A DNA stretch of 64,000 bases from Beijerinckiaceae bacterium. Lineage in GTDB: Bacteria; Pseudomonadota; Alphaproteobacteria; Rhizobiales; Beijerinckiaceae. Of the stretch, positions 19,523-28,831 are shown one piece after another. The stretch lies in contig CP024846.1 in NCBI GenBank assembly GCA_004564215.1, positions 1,054,001-1,118,000 on the forward strand. The letters are read 5' to 3'. A program made the translations under genes and the position numbers. How positions within the stretch are numbered: position 1 is the first letter of the stretch; the number at the start of each line of letters is the position of its first letter. Under the pieces are notes generated by a model. It saw only the letters and a list, made by a program, of their open reading frames with translations, made no database searches and was not told the DNA's origin.

Positions 19523-19975
19523 TTAACGGCGAGACAGGAAGAAGGACGTCAGCATTTCGGCCGCTTCCAAGGCGCGGATCCCGCCATAAATCTCCGGCGC
19601 GTGGTGACAAGTCGGCTGTGAAAAAAAACGCGCCCCATGCTCCACGGCTCCGCCTTTCGGGTCTGGCGCGGCAAAGTAGAGACGGCGCAGTCGCGCAAAG
19701 GAAATTGCCGCCGCGCACATGGCACAAGGCTCAAGCGTGACATAAAGATCGCAGCCCGTCAGCCTTTCGGAATTTTCAGCGCTGCACGCCCGGCGGATCG
19801 CTAGGATTTCCGCATGGGAGGTCGGATCCCTGTCGCCAAGGGTCTGGTTGCCGGCAAAGGAAAGAATCTTGCCGTTGCGCACAATCACGGCACCCACCGG
19901 GACCTCGCCGCGTTCCATGGCCGCGCGCGCTTCACTGAAAGCGCAGGACATCGGATCGATTTCTGAATGCCGCAT
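19523..19975 (-). CDS. tadA: tRNA-specific adenosine deaminase
   Basis: TadA converts adenosine to inosine at the wobble position (34) of tRNA-Arg. The zinc site is intact: H54-A-E56 (TSHAEILAI, E56 catalytic) and C84/C87 in LEPCAMCAAA. From the ATG at 19975 the protein has 150 residues, the usual length. The frame stays open up to 20035, but the extra 20 residues are not family-like. No start has a strong ribosome site, so the exact N-terminus is open. It heads the minus-strand group tadA-ispH-miaA and is divergent from the pseudouridine synthase gene. Confidence 0.95.
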   Translation of the reverse strand: MRHSEIDPMSCAFSEARAAMERGEVPVGAVIVRNGKILSFAGNQTLGDRDPTSHAEILAIRRACSAENSERLTGCDLYVTLEPCAMCAAAISFARLRRLYFAAPDPKGGAVEHGARFFSQPTCHHAPEIYGGIRALEAAEMLTSFFLSRR

Positions 19976-20097
19976 GGCCGGAATGACCTGGAGAAGCGCC
20001 TGTGAAGACGGGATTTGGCGCGATCTTGTCCTCATTTGATCGATAAGATCAAACGCCTTTGGTTCCCTTTTGAGTTCATAGTCTGCTATCAGGCTCT

Positions 20098-21810
20098 ATG
20101 CGCGACCATCCTAACAAAGACCCTCATTCCCGCCGCAAGCCTTCCGGTCCCGCGGCCGGCGGACGGCCTCGCCTTAGCAAGGAGACGCACGGCAGCGTTA
20201 CGGAAAAAAAAGACTTTAAGGGCGCGGCAGGCCTTAAACCACGTTCCCCATCGCGAAAAAAGCCTCCCGCGGGCGATTGGAGCCGGCCCAAGCCCGATCT
20301 GGTCCAGGCGGCGCCATCGAGCCCGGAGGACACAAGCGCGCGAATCGCCAAGGTCATGGCGCGGGCCGGCCTCTGTTCGCGCCGCGATGCGGAAGCTTGG
20401 ATTGGCGAAGGCCGCGTCAGCTTGAATGGCACGGTCATCACCAGCCCGGCGGTAAATGTTCGCAAGGACGACAAGATCACCGTCGATGGCGAGCCCCTCG
20501 CCCAACGCGCCCGCACCCGACTCTTCTTGTTCCACAAGCCGCGCGGCCTCGTGACGACTGAACACGACCCCGAGGGCCGGCAGACGATCTTCGATTTTTT
20601 GCGCGAGCACTGGCCGCAAGGCCCCCGCGTCGTCAGCATAGGCCGGCTCGACATCAATACGGAAGGACTCTTGCTGCTCACCAATGATGGCGGCCTCGCC
20701 CGCGTCCTTGAACTGCCTTCGACCGGCTGGGTGCGGCGGTATCGCGTAAGGGCGAAGGGAGAGACCGATCAAGGCGTTCTCGACCAGCTCCGCCAGGGTG
20801 TGACGCTGGAAGGCGTGAATTACGCGGGCATTGAAGCTACGCTCGATCGTGTGCAAGGCGCCAATTGCTGGCTTACAATGGCGTTGCGTGAGGGCAAAAA
20901 CCGCGAGATCAAACGTGTGCTCGAGCATGTCGGGCTTGAGGTCAACCGCCTGATCCGGATTTCCTTCGGACCTTTTCAGCTGGGCGAAATTGCCGAGGGC
21001 GCCGTCGACGAGGTGCCAACGCGGGTGCTGCGGGATCAGCTCGGGCCTACGCTCGCAAAGGCCGCCGGAGCCGATTTTTTGAGCCCGATGCAAGAGCAGG
21101 CCGAACCAACCCCGGTAATTCTGACCAGCCGTCGGCCGGAGAGCGGTGCGCGTCCCGCACGCGAACGCCCGGAGACTCCACGGCGTGGAAGAAGTGACCG
21201 CGCGCCCAAACCGCGAGAAGTCGAACGTCAAACCGAAGAACGGCCAGACTTAAAGGTTAAGCCCCCGCCGCGTCAGCGAAAGCATATTTCGGTCTTGCGC
21301 GCCGAACATGGCGATGCAGGTTTGGCGAAGCGCAAACGGATCGAGCGACACGAGACCGCCGATCGCAGTGGCCGGACCGTTCACGTCGAACGACTCGTCA
21401 CAGTCGACGACAAAAAGCAAACCAGAAGCAAACCATCGCCTGGGCGTCACGGACGCAGCCTTGAGGATGGGCGCAAAAAACCTGCTTATGGGTCGGCGCC
21501 CAAATCAAAGCTCGCCTATGGATCGGTGTCCAATTCGCGGACGGAACGAGACGGTTCGGAAAGGCCGCAGCGGTCGCGCTTTGCAAAGTCTGGCGACCGA
21601 CCGCAGGGGGCCACAAAATCCTGGCGGACCTCCGAAGATAAGCCAGCAAGAGCATCAGGCGAAGGCCGTCCCGCGCGCCAGTACGAGCGAAAACCCGGCG
21701 AAGCTTCGCGCGGGCCACAGCCAAAAGGCAAAGCCGGACAGGGACGCCCGGGCGGCAGAAAACCAGACCGTCGGGGTGATGGACCCCAGCGCCCTCGCGG
21801 TAAGTCGTGA
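20098..21810 (+). CDS. RsuA/RluB-type pseudouridine synthase with long basic tail
   Basis: The core is a normal RsuA/RluB-family rRNA pseudouridine synthase. An S4 RNA-binding domain (RIAKVMARAGLCSRRDAEAWI, residues ~82-130) is followed by the catalytic domain with GRLDINTEGLLLLTNDG, in which Asp185 is the nucleophile. EGKNREIKRVLEHVGLEVNRLIR completes it. Residues 1-75 are a basic, Pro-rich N-terminal extension. About 220 residues at the C-terminus are Arg/Lys/Pro/Gly-rich and disordered. Such tails occur in rhizobial homologues. rRNA helix specificity cannot be told, so no symbol is given. The stop is four bases before rsmD, which modifies the same ribosome. Confidence 0.92.
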   Translation: MRDHPNKDPHSRRKPSGPAAGGRPRLSKETHGSVTEKKDFKGAAGLKPRSPSRKKPPAGDWSRPKPDLVQAAPSSPEDTSARIAKVMARAGLCSRRDAEAWIGEGRVSLNGTVITSPAVNVRKDDKITVDGEPLAQRARTRLFLFHKPRGLVTTEHDPEGRQTIFDFLREHWPQGPRVVSIGRLDINTEGLLLLTNDGGLARVLELPSTGWVRRYRVRAKGETDQGVLDQLRQGVTLEGVNYAGIEATLDRVQGANCWLTMALREGKNREIKRVLEHVGLEVNRLIRISFGPFQLGEIAEGAVDEVPTRVLRDQLGPTLAKAAGADFLSPMQEQAEPTPVILTSRRPESGARPARERPETPRRGRSDRAPKPREVERQTEERPDLKVKPPPRQRKHISVLRAEHGDAGLAKRKRIERHETADRSGRTVHVERLVTVDDKKQTRSKPSPGRHGRSLEDGRKKPAYGSAPKSKLAYGSVSNSRTERDGSERPQRSRFAKSGDRPQGATKSWRTSEDKPARASGEGRPARQYERKPGEASRGPQPKGKAGQGRPGGRKPDRRGDGPQRPRGKS

Positions 21811-21814
21811 TGCC

Positions 21815-22372
21815 ATGCGCGTTGTCGGCGGCAGTCTGAAAGGACACGCGCTGAAGAGCCCGGCTTCGGGGGCGATCCGGCCGACCTCCGACCGCTTGCG
21901 TGAAACGGTTTTCAATATTCTTGCGCATTCCTACGGGAACCCGGTGACCGATGCCCGCGTCATCGATCTTTTTGCCGGTACGGGCGCCATGGGGATCGAA
22001 GCCCTCTCGCGGGGCGCGGCATTTGCGCTGCTCGTGGACCAGGGAACCGAGGCCTGCGCACTCATCCGCGTAAATGTCACATCGCTCGGTCTCGCCGGCG
22101 CGACGCGCATCCTCAAGCGCGACGCGCGCAAACTTGGCCGCGCGCCGGAGACGGAGAGATTCGATCTCGCCTTTCTCGATCCGCCGTATAATCAGGGGCT
22201 GGTCGCGCCGACGCTCGCCGCGTTGCGCGGCGGCGCTTGGCTTAGCACGGATGCCCTTGTGGTCATCGAAGAAGCAGCGCAGGCCGAAGTCGCTATTCCA
22301 GAGGGTTTCGCGCAGATCGAGCAACGCTGTTATGGCGATACGCAGGTCTTGTTCGCCCGCATCACCGCGTAA
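21815..22372 (+). CDS. rsmD: 16S rRNA (guanine966-N2)-methyltransferase
   Basis: RsmD methylates G966 of 16S rRNA. From the ATG at 21815 the product has 185 residues, the family norm. MRVVGGSLKGHALKSP leads into RPTSDRLRETVFNIL, then the SAM motif VIDLFAGTGAMGIEALSRGA and the catalytic FDLAFLDPPYNQG (NPPF/DPPY motif). The frame is open far upstream, but that part is the shifted tail of the preceding gene. The ATG follows the preceding stop by four bases and has GGTAAG about ten bases upstream. It probably belongs to an operon with the pseudouridine synthase. Confidence 0.95.
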   Translation: MRVVGGSLKGHALKSPASGAIRPTSDRLRETVFNILAHSYGNPVTDARVIDLFAGTGAMGIEALSRGAAFALLVDQGTEACALIRVNVTSLGLAGATRILKRDARKLGRAPETERFDLAFLDPPYNQGLVAPTLAALRGGAWLSTDALVVIEEAAQAEVAIPEGFAQIEQRCYGDTQVLFARITA

Positions 22373-22395
22373 TCACGCGCAGCTTGGACAAAGTT

Positions 22396-23667
22396 TCAGG
22401 CACGCTGCAAAGCCCGCCAGCCGATGTCACGACGGCAGAAGCCGCCCGCCCATTCGATCGCGTCGATGGCCGCATAGGCTCGCGTCCGTGCCTCCGCCAC
22501 ATCGACGCCGAGTGCTGTCACGTTGAGGACGCGGCCACCATCGGCGATCAGCTTGTCGCCGACGCGCTTCGTCCCGGCATGAGTGATCGAAACGAAGGGC
22601 ATGGCCTCGGCCCGCGCGAGGTTACGGATTTCACTCCCCTTGATCGGCGCCTCGGGATAACCCTTGGCGGCGAGCACGACACTGAGCGCGGTCAGAGGAG
22701 AAAGCCGCACCGCCCGTTCCGGCAGGCGTCCCTCGACGCAGGCGATGAGAAAGGGGAGAAGATCCTCTTCCAGACGGGGCAGTATGGCTTGGGTTTCCGG
22801 ATCGCCAAACCGCACGTTGAATTCGATCAGCTTGGGCCCTTCCTTACAAATCATGAGGCCGGCAAAGAGGACGCCTTTGAAAGGCGTGCCTTCCGCCGCC
22901 ATTCCCGCGAGCGTCGGCTCAATGATCTTTTGCATGACAATTTCGCTCATCCCGGCGTCCATGATCGGTGCCGGCGAATAGGCCCCCATTCCGCCCGTGT
23001 TGGGTCCCTGCTCTCCTTCGCCGACCCGCTTATGATCCTGCGCAGAGGCAAATTTCAGCGCCCGTCGGCCATCGCAAAGCACGAAGAAAGAGACTTCTTC
23101 CCCTTCGAGAAACTCCTCGATGATCAGCCTTTGTCCAGCTCGGCCGAAGGCCCCGGACAACACCGTGTCAATGGCTGCGATTGCCTCATCAACACGCGCC
23201 GCCACGATCACGCCCTTGCCCGCGGCCAGTCCATCGGCCTTGATGACAATCGGCGCGCCTTGCTTGCGCACGTAATCCTTGGCCGCGGCGGCATCCTGAA
23301 AAGCGGCGTAGCCGGCAGTCGGTATGTTGTGGCGGCGGCAAAAATCCTTGGTGAATGCTTTCGATCCTTCCAGCCGCGCGGCCGCCTTGGTTGGACCGAA
23401 AGCCTTGATCCCATTGGCGGCGAGAGCGTCGACGATCCCTGCGACCAGCGGCCCCTCCGGACCCACGACCACGAGATCGATTCGGTTGACCTTGCAAAAT
23501 GTAATGACCGCGGCATGATCGTTGATGTCGAGCACGACCACATGCGCAATCGACGCCATGCCCGGATTGCCGGGCGCGACAAAGAGCTTTTCCAGCAACG
23601 GACTTTTCGCAAGCGCGATGGCGATCGCATGTTCGCGCCCGCCGGAACCGAGGATCAGGACATTCAT
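22396..23667 (-). CDS. purD: Phosphoribosylamine--glycine ligase
   Basis: PurD forms glycinamide ribonucleotide from phosphoribosylamine, glycine and ATP in purine synthesis. The 423-residue protein has the N-terminal nucleotide-binding MNVLILGSGGREHAIA, the ATP-grasp core (IVIKADGLAAGKGVIVA; LIIEEFLEGEEVSFFVL) and GPNTGGMGAYSPAP. FNVRFGDPETQAILPRL carries the Mg ligands. The start ATG at 23667 fits the family N-terminus; the open frame continues to 23826 without homology. It is convergent with rsmD (23 bases apart) and lies 125 bases downstream of mutL. Confidence 0.97.
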   Translation of the reverse strand: MNVLILGSGGREHAIAIALAKSPLLEKLFVAPGNPGMASIAHVVVLDINDHAAVITFCKVNRIDLVVVGPEGPLVAGIVDALAANGIKAFGPTKAAARLEGSKAFTKDFCRRHNIPTAGYAAFQDAAAAKDYVRKQGAPIVIKADGLAAGKGVIVAARVDEAIAAIDTVLSGAFGRAGQRLIIEEFLEGEEVSFFVLCDGRRALKFASAQDHKRVGEGEQGPNTGGMGAYSPAPIMDAGMSEIVMQKIIEPTLAGMAAEGTPFKGVLFAGLMICKEGPKLIEFNVRFGDPETQAILPRLEEDLLPFLIACVEGRLPERAVRLSPLTALSVVLAAKGYPEAPIKGSEIRNLARAEAMPFVSITHAGTKRVGDKLIADGGRVLNVTALGVDVAEARTRAYAAIDAIEWAGGFCRRDIGWRALQRA

Positions 23668-23791
23668 GGTGGGCCTAAATACTCCCGCGCGGCGATGGAA
23701 ATGTCGGAAGGCTAAGGTCGCGGCGCGCGCATAGAGTCTTGGGAACGAAGTTGGTCTCTTGCCCTGAAACAAGCGCAGCGCGCAAGGATAC

Positions 23792-25609
23792 TTATTTGCG
23801 CCCGAACAGTCTTTCAACATCAGCAAGCTTCAATTCGATATAGGTCGGGCGCCCGTGGTTGCATTGGCCGGAGCCGGGCGTGCGTTCCATTTCACGCAAT
23901 AGCGCATTCATTTCCGCCGCGCCAAGATGGCGTCCCGCGCGCACCGAATGGTGGCAGGCGAGAGTCGCAAGCACATGATCGAGGCGCTTTTCCAAGGGCG
24001 CCAAGGCGCGCTCGTCCTCGCAAAGCGTGGCGGCGAGATCGCGAACGAGGCGCTCCGCATCGCCGCATTTCAATGCCGCGGGCATTTCATGAACCACGAC
24101 CGCGCCCGGCCCAAAAGGCTCGACGACAAGGCCGAATTCCTTGAGCAGCGGGGCAGCATCCTCGATCCGTCCGACATCGCCCTGTTCCATCTCAACGACC
24201 GCGGGAATGAGCAGGGTCTGGCGCGGAACGTCCCGACCCGCACGCGCGGCTTTCAGACGTTCATACACAAGGCGCTCATGCGCTGCATGTTGATCGACAA
24301 TCACGATCCCGTCGCGGGTCTGGGAAACAATATAAGTCTCGTGGATTTGCGCCCGTGCCGCGCCGAGTGGAGAATCGATATCTTCTTGCGCAATCTCCTG
24401 CGCATGAGGGCGTGTATCGGCCGTGCTTGTCTCACTGAGGAGCGCAAGATCCGCAAAGACTTGCGCCGCCGGCTCAGAGACACCCGGATAGGCCGGAGAT
24501 TTTCGCCAATCCCAATCGGCGGCGGGTGAAGGAGTCCGGGGAAATGCACTCTCCAGGTTACGGCGCCCGGCGATAAGATCGAGTGCAGCCGCGCCATGAG
24601 AGGGAGTTGCGCGATGCAGCGCGGCTTGCAGCGACTGCTTCAAGGCGCCGATCAGAAGGCCGCGCACGAGGCCGGAATCGCGGAACCGCACTTCCGCCTT
24701 TGCCGGATGCACGTTGACATCGACCTCGCGCGGATCGCAATGGACGAAGAGGACGAGCACCGGATGCCGCCCTTGCGGCACATAATCCATGTAGGCCGCG
24801 CGCACCGCTCCGGACAGCAGCTTGTCGCGGACCGGCCGTCCGTTGACGAAGAGATATTGCGCCTGTGCATTGGCCCTGTGCCAGGTTGGCAGGCCGGCAT
24901 AGCCGGCGAGCGAGATATTTTCCCGCATGGCCTCGATCGGAAGCGCATTGGCGCGAAATTCCTGACCGACGACATCGGCGAGCCTTGCAAGCAGGCTGTC
25001 GTCCTCGCCGCAAGCGAGAAAATCGAAACCGGCGGTCTCCGTGCTGGCAAAGGTGAAGCGCACCTCCTTGTGCGCCATCGCCAGGCGATGCAAAGCGTCG
25101 GCGCAGGCCCTCGCCTCGGCGCGATCGCTTTTAAGGAATTTAAGCCGAGCTGGGGTCGCAGCGAAAAGATCGCGCACTTCGACACGGGTTCCCGGCGGCG
25201 CGCCACAAGGCGCCACGGGTTTCTTCAGACCTTGATCGACCGTGATATGCGACCCATGCGGCGCACCCTCCGTTCTTGAAAAAATATCGAGCGTGGCGAC
25301 CGAGCCGATCGACGGCAGAGCCTCTCCACGAAAGCCGAGCGTCGCGATCTGGGAAAGATCGCCCGTCGGCAGTTTCGAGGTCGCATGGCGCTCAACCGCG
25401 AGGTCGAGATCTTCGGGGTTCATGCCAGATCCATCGTCGACGACGCGGATCAGGGCGCGGCCGCCGGATTCAATGGCAACATCGATCCGCCCTGCGCCCG
25501 CATCGAGTGCATTCTCGACCAATTCCTTCACCACGGCGGACGGCCGCTCGATCACCTCGCCCGCGGCGATGCGATCGACAAGAACGGGATCGAGACGGCG
25601 GATCGGCAT
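23792..25609 (-). CDS. mutL: DNA mismatch repair protein MutL
   Basis: MutL links MutS mismatch recognition to strand removal. The 605-residue protein has the GHKL ATPase domain with ELVENALDAGA, DDGSGM and TLGFRGEAL (residues ~1-330). It has the dimerisation/endonuclease C-terminal domain with DQHAAHERLVYE at 439-450 and the CNHGRPT metal motif near the end. The DQHA(x)2E(x)4E motif implies an intrinsic nicking activity, as expected in bacteria without MutH. The start ATG at 25609 gives the canonical MPIRRLDP N-terminus; 28 further upstream codons are open but unrelated. It ends the ileS-to-mutL block on the minus strand. Confidence 0.97.
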   Translation of the reverse strand: MPIRRLDPVLVDRIAAGEVIERPSAVVKELVENALDAGAGRIDVAIESGGRALIRVVDDGSGMNPEDLDLAVERHATSKLPTGDLSQIATLGFRGEALPSIGSVATLDIFSRTEGAPHGSHITVDQGLKKPVAPCGAPPGTRVEVRDLFAATPARLKFLKSDRAEARACADALHRLAMAHKEVRFTFASTETAGFDFLACGEDDSLLARLADVVGQEFRANALPIEAMRENISLAGYAGLPTWHRANAQAQYLFVNGRPVRDKLLSGAVRAAYMDYVPQGRHPVLVLFVHCDPREVDVNVHPAKAEVRFRDSGLVRGLLIGALKQSLQAALHRATPSHGAAALDLIAGRRNLESAFPRTPSPAADWDWRKSPAYPGVSEPAAQVFADLALLSETSTADTRPHAQEIAQEDIDSPLGAARAQIHETYIVSQTRDGIVIVDQHAAHERLVYERLKAARAGRDVPRQTLLIPAVVEMEQGDVGRIEDAAPLLKEFGLVVEPFGPGAVVVHEMPAALKCGDAERLVRDLAATLCEDERALAPLEKRLDHVLATLACHHSVRAGRHLGAAEMNALLREMERTPGSGQCNHGRPTYIELKLADVERLFGRK

Positions 25610-25749
25610 GGAATGATATTCCTTAATAAACGCTCGTCCCGCAGAACGCCCAAAGTGGCGTTTCGACGGATGCGGATACCAGCTGCTTCTCACCAGAGGT
25701 TGGCGCCCGGCCGCTCAATCTACTCCTTGACGAGAGCGCCGGCGCGCGC

Positions 25750-25796
25750 AAGTTTCGGCGTAGGAAACTTTTCCAAAGTTTCCTACGCCGAAACTT
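25750..25796. repeat. Perfect 22-bp hairpin between the M16 gene and mutL
   Basis: Positions 25750-25771 and 25775-25796 are exact reverse complements (22 of 22) around the three-base centre TCC. The position, 3' of the M16 peptidase gene and 140 bases before mutL, suits a transcript end or mRNA-stabilising stem. There is no long T tract on the minus strand; the plus-strand side is followed by CTCTTTT. It does not match either of the other repeat types in this window. Confidence 0.75.
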
Positions 25797-25913
25797 CTCT
25801 TTTGGGTCAAAGGCGGCGCGCATCAGCGGCCGGGGCCCGTGCAAAAGCACGACTCGATTATTCGCGCTTGAGCTTGGCGGCTAAGCGGTCGGCCTCCCGA
25901 ACGAACGGACTTA

Positions 25914-27206
25914 TCACATCCCTTCCGGCTTTCCCGCCACCGTGACGAGCAGCTTCCCGTCTCCGAAAAGGCGCTTTGCGGCACGTTTGGCGTCTTCCAT
26001 CGTCACCGCGGCGATCAGCCTGTTGCGCTCATCCAAATAGTCGACGCCATAGTCATCGGTCTGGAGATGCAAGAGCTGGTTTGCGATCTTGGTCGAGGTA
26101 TCAAAGCGAAGCGCATAGGAGCCAATGAGATATTTTTTCGCCTTGTCGAGTTCTTCCGCGGTCGGGCCGAGCTCCGCGAGGCTCGCAATCTCGCTTTCAA
26201 TCACGGACATCGATTCGGCGGCGCGCTCATTCTTGGTCGATGTGCCACCGGTCAGCATGGCGGCGTGATCATAGGTGACGAGTTGCGAATAGACCGAATA
26301 GGCAAGTCCGCGTTTCTCGCGCACTTCGCGAAACAGCCGGGCCGAGAAAATTCCCCCGCCCAGAATATGGTTGATGACCGTGGCGGCGATGAAATCCGGG
26401 TCCTTGCGGGCAAGACCCTCGCGGCCAAAGCGGATGGTCGATTGCGGCACGTCGATCGGCGTGACATGCCGCGTGCCGGCTCCGGAAAAACCGGCTGGCG
26501 CGACGGGATTGAGGTCGGCCTTTTCCTGGAGCGGCCCGAAGACATCATCGAGATGGCGCGCGAGCGTCGCCGCATCGATCGCGCCGACGGCGGCGATCTT
26601 GAGGTTGCCCCTGGCGAACATGGCGCTGCGCATATCGATCAAATGGCCGCGAGTCAGCGTCGGTAAAGTCGCAAGATCGCCGCGCACCGGCAGCCCATAG
26701 GGATGATTTGGGTAAGCGATGGCGCGGAAGCTTCGGCTGGCGACGAAGTCGGGCTCATTCACCTCGCGTCTCAGACCGGCGGCGATCTGGCTCATGACCC
26801 GTTCGAAAGGCTCGGTGTCGAGACGCGCTTCGGTCACCGCCAGCCGCAAAAGCTCGAAGGCGCGCGCGCTATTCTTCGACAGGGTCTGCATGCGGCCCGT
26901 CAAAAGATCGCGATCGGCTGAAAAGGATATTTCGATCGCATCCTCGTCGAGGGCGCGATGAAATGCTTCCGCATCATAGGGCCCCGCCCCCTCGTCGAGA
27001 AGGCCCGCGAGCAAGGTCGCGGCGCCAGGCTTTCCGATCGGATCCTGGGAGGCTCCGCCCTTGAAGGCAAATTCGAGGGCGACGAGAGGAACCGCGTAAT
27101 CCTCGACAAGCCAGGCTTCGAGGCCGCCCTTCGAGATAACCTTCTGCACAGCCGATGCACGGGAAGGCGTTTCAGTACGGGCGAGCTGGGTCATGTCATT
27201 GTTCAA
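25914..27206 (-). CDS. M16 family peptidase-like protein, non-catalytic partner
   Basis: The 430-residue protein has the two-domain M16 (pitrilysin/processing peptidase) fold, with YNHPYGLPVRGD-like and REVREKRGLAYSVYSQ segments. The HxxEH zinc motif is absent: the corresponding place reads AATLLAGLLDEGAG. It is therefore the inactive subunit of a heterodimer, as in known M16B pairs, and the active subunit is encoded directly upstream. The TTG at 27206 has GTGGAA at good spacing; an ATG at 27194 is the alternative. Homology to the mitochondrial processing peptidase alpha/beta pair is known for such proteins. The substrate is unknown. Confidence 0.92.
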   Translation of the reverse strand: MNNDMTQLARTETPSRASAVQKVISKGGLEAWLVEDYAVPLVALEFAFKGGASQDPIGKPGAATLLAGLLDEGAGPYDAEAFHRALDEDAIEISFSADRDLLTGRMQTLSKNSARAFELLRLAVTEARLDTEPFERVMSQIAAGLRREVNEPDFVASRSFRAIAYPNHPYGLPVRGDLATLPTLTRGHLIDMRSAMFARGNLKIAAVGAIDAATLARHLDDVFGPLQEKADLNPVAPAGFSGAGTRHVTPIDVPQSTIRFGREGLARKDPDFIAATVINHILGGGIFSARLFREVREKRGLAYSVYSQLVTYDHAAMLTGGTSTKNERAAESMSVIESEIASLAELGPTAEELDKAKKYLIGSYALRFDTSTKIANQLLHLQTDDYGVDYLDERNRLIAAVTMEDAKRAAKRLFGDGKLLVTVAGKPEGM

Positions 27207-27254
27207 GAGTTTATTCCACTTAACTCGGAGGAAAGCCTGCGTTCAGCACGCGAT

Positions 27255-28634
27255 CTATGCGCTTAGCCCGACGCTCTCCGTCGTTTGCGGTTCGGCGGGC
27301 AGTAGGAAGCCGGTCACGCTGCGTCTCTTGTCGAGCCAGCGGGCCGCCTTTTTCACGTCCGCGGCGGTCACAGCCTCGATTCGATCCGGCCATTGCGCAA
27401 CATCCTCGATGGCGAGGCCGGTCGCGAGCGAGGCGCCATACCAGCGCGCAAGCGCCGCCTGATTGTCCTGCGCATAGATCGCATCGGCAATGAGGCGGGT
27501 TTTGGCGCGATGGAAATCGGCTTCATTGACGCCTTGCGCGGTGACGCGTGCGATCACCGCGTCGATCGCCGCATCGAGGCGTTCAAGCGTAACCCCCGGC
27601 GCGGGCATTGCGTAGACATAGAACCGGGTATCGTCGACCGCGGTCCCCTGGTAATGGGCGCCCGCCGCCACCGCGATTTTGTCTTCCATGACCAAGGTCT
27701 TGAACAGAAGGCTCGTCTGGCCGCCGCCGAGAAGGTGCGCGAGAACTTCGAGCGCCTCCGCCTCGCCGGATGCGGCGGTCTTATAGGACGGGACCAGAAA
27801 AATGGTTTGATGCGAGGGCTGCTCCACCTTCTCATCGGCAAGCGTCACGAGACGATGGGCCCGCGGCTCCGGTTCGCGCGGACGCAGGCGCTTCGGCGGT
27901 TCGCCGCGCGCCGGGACCGAGCCGTAATATTTTTCGGCGAGCGCAATGACGTCCTTTGCCTCGACATCGCCGGCCACGACAAGGATCGCGTTTTCCGGAG
28001 TGTAAAATCGGTCGTAATAGGTAAGGGCGTCGATGCGGTCGAGGCTCTCGATTTCATGACCCCAACCGATGATCGGCTTGCCGTAGGGATGCTGGGTGAA
28101 AAGCGCCGCTTGGACGGCCTCGTTAAGCTGGTCCGAAGGGTCGGAATCGGTCCGCATCCGCCGCTCTTCAAGAACAACATCGCGCTCGGGCGCCACAACC
28201 TCGTCGGTCAGGACGAGGTTCTTCATCCGGTCGGCCTCATATTCCATGCAGATGTCGAGGTGTTCCTTGGCAACGCGCTGGAAATAGGCGGTATAATCGT
28301 TCGAGGTAAAGGCGTTTTCCTGCCCGCCGATATCGGCGACGAGCTCGGAGAATTTGCCCTGCGGATGGTTCTTCGTGCCCTTGAACATCAGATGTTCGAG
28401 GAAATGCGCGATTCCCGATTTGCCCAGCGGATCGTCGGCGGACCCATTGCGATACCAGATCATATGCGTCGCAACCGGCGCGCGGTGATCCGGAATGACG
28501 ACGATATCGAGACCGTTTGCGAGCTTGGCACGCGTAATCGCCGGGCCGCCAGGCTGGGTCGGCGCTTGCGCCGTGGGGGTGAGAGAAACCGGGTTTTGTA
28601 CCACCACCGCTTCGCCAAAAGACATTCGATCCAT
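27255..28634 (-). CDS. M16 family zinc metallopeptidase (active subunit)
   Basis: The 459-residue M16B protease has the zinc site H77-F-L-E80-H81 in GKSGIAHFLEHLMFKGT, with the distal Glu in VVLEERRMRTDSDP. The C-terminal domain ends in a family-like KKAARWLDKRR. The gene precedes the inactive partner by 48 bases, so a heterodimer is likely. No clear signal peptide is seen; the first 35 residues are a flexible linker-like segment. ATG 28634 has GGAAAG upstream. The role is in peptide or protein fragment degradation; targets are not evident. Confidence 0.94.
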   Translation of the reverse strand: MDRMSFGEAVVVQNPVSLTPTAQAPTQPGGPAITRAKLANGLDIVVIPDHRAPVATHMIWYRNGSADDPLGKSGIAHFLEHLMFKGTKNHPQGKFSELVADIGGQENAFTSNDYTAYFQRVAKEHLDICMEYEADRMKNLVLTDEVVAPERDVVLEERRMRTDSDPSDQLNEAVQAALFTQHPYGKPIIGWGHEIESLDRIDALTYYDRFYTPENAILVVAGDVEAKDVIALAEKYYGSVPARGEPPKRLRPREPEPRAHRLVTLADEKVEQPSHQTIFLVPSYKTAASGEAEALEVLAHLLGGGQTSLLFKTLVMEDKIAVAAGAHYQGTAVDDTRFYVYAMPAPGVTLERLDAAIDAVIARVTAQGVNEADFHRAKTRLIADAIYAQDNQAALARWYGASLATGLAIEDVAQWPDRIEAVTAADVKKAARWLDKRRSVTGFLLPAEPQTTESVGLSA

Positions 28635-28831
28635 CCGCTTTCCAGACGTTTCATCGCCTCAAGCTAACGAGCGGAGGCGCCTGACCGCTGCCGTCCGCTG
28701 TGCAGGGTCCCGGACCGAATATAGGATAGAAATTTGAAAAACAGCACAGATTTAATCTGGCGGCAGCAACCACGGCGAGGACTCCCGCCAGCCCGGTCCA
28801 GGTCAGGCAAACGCCGGTTTTACCCGCCCCG

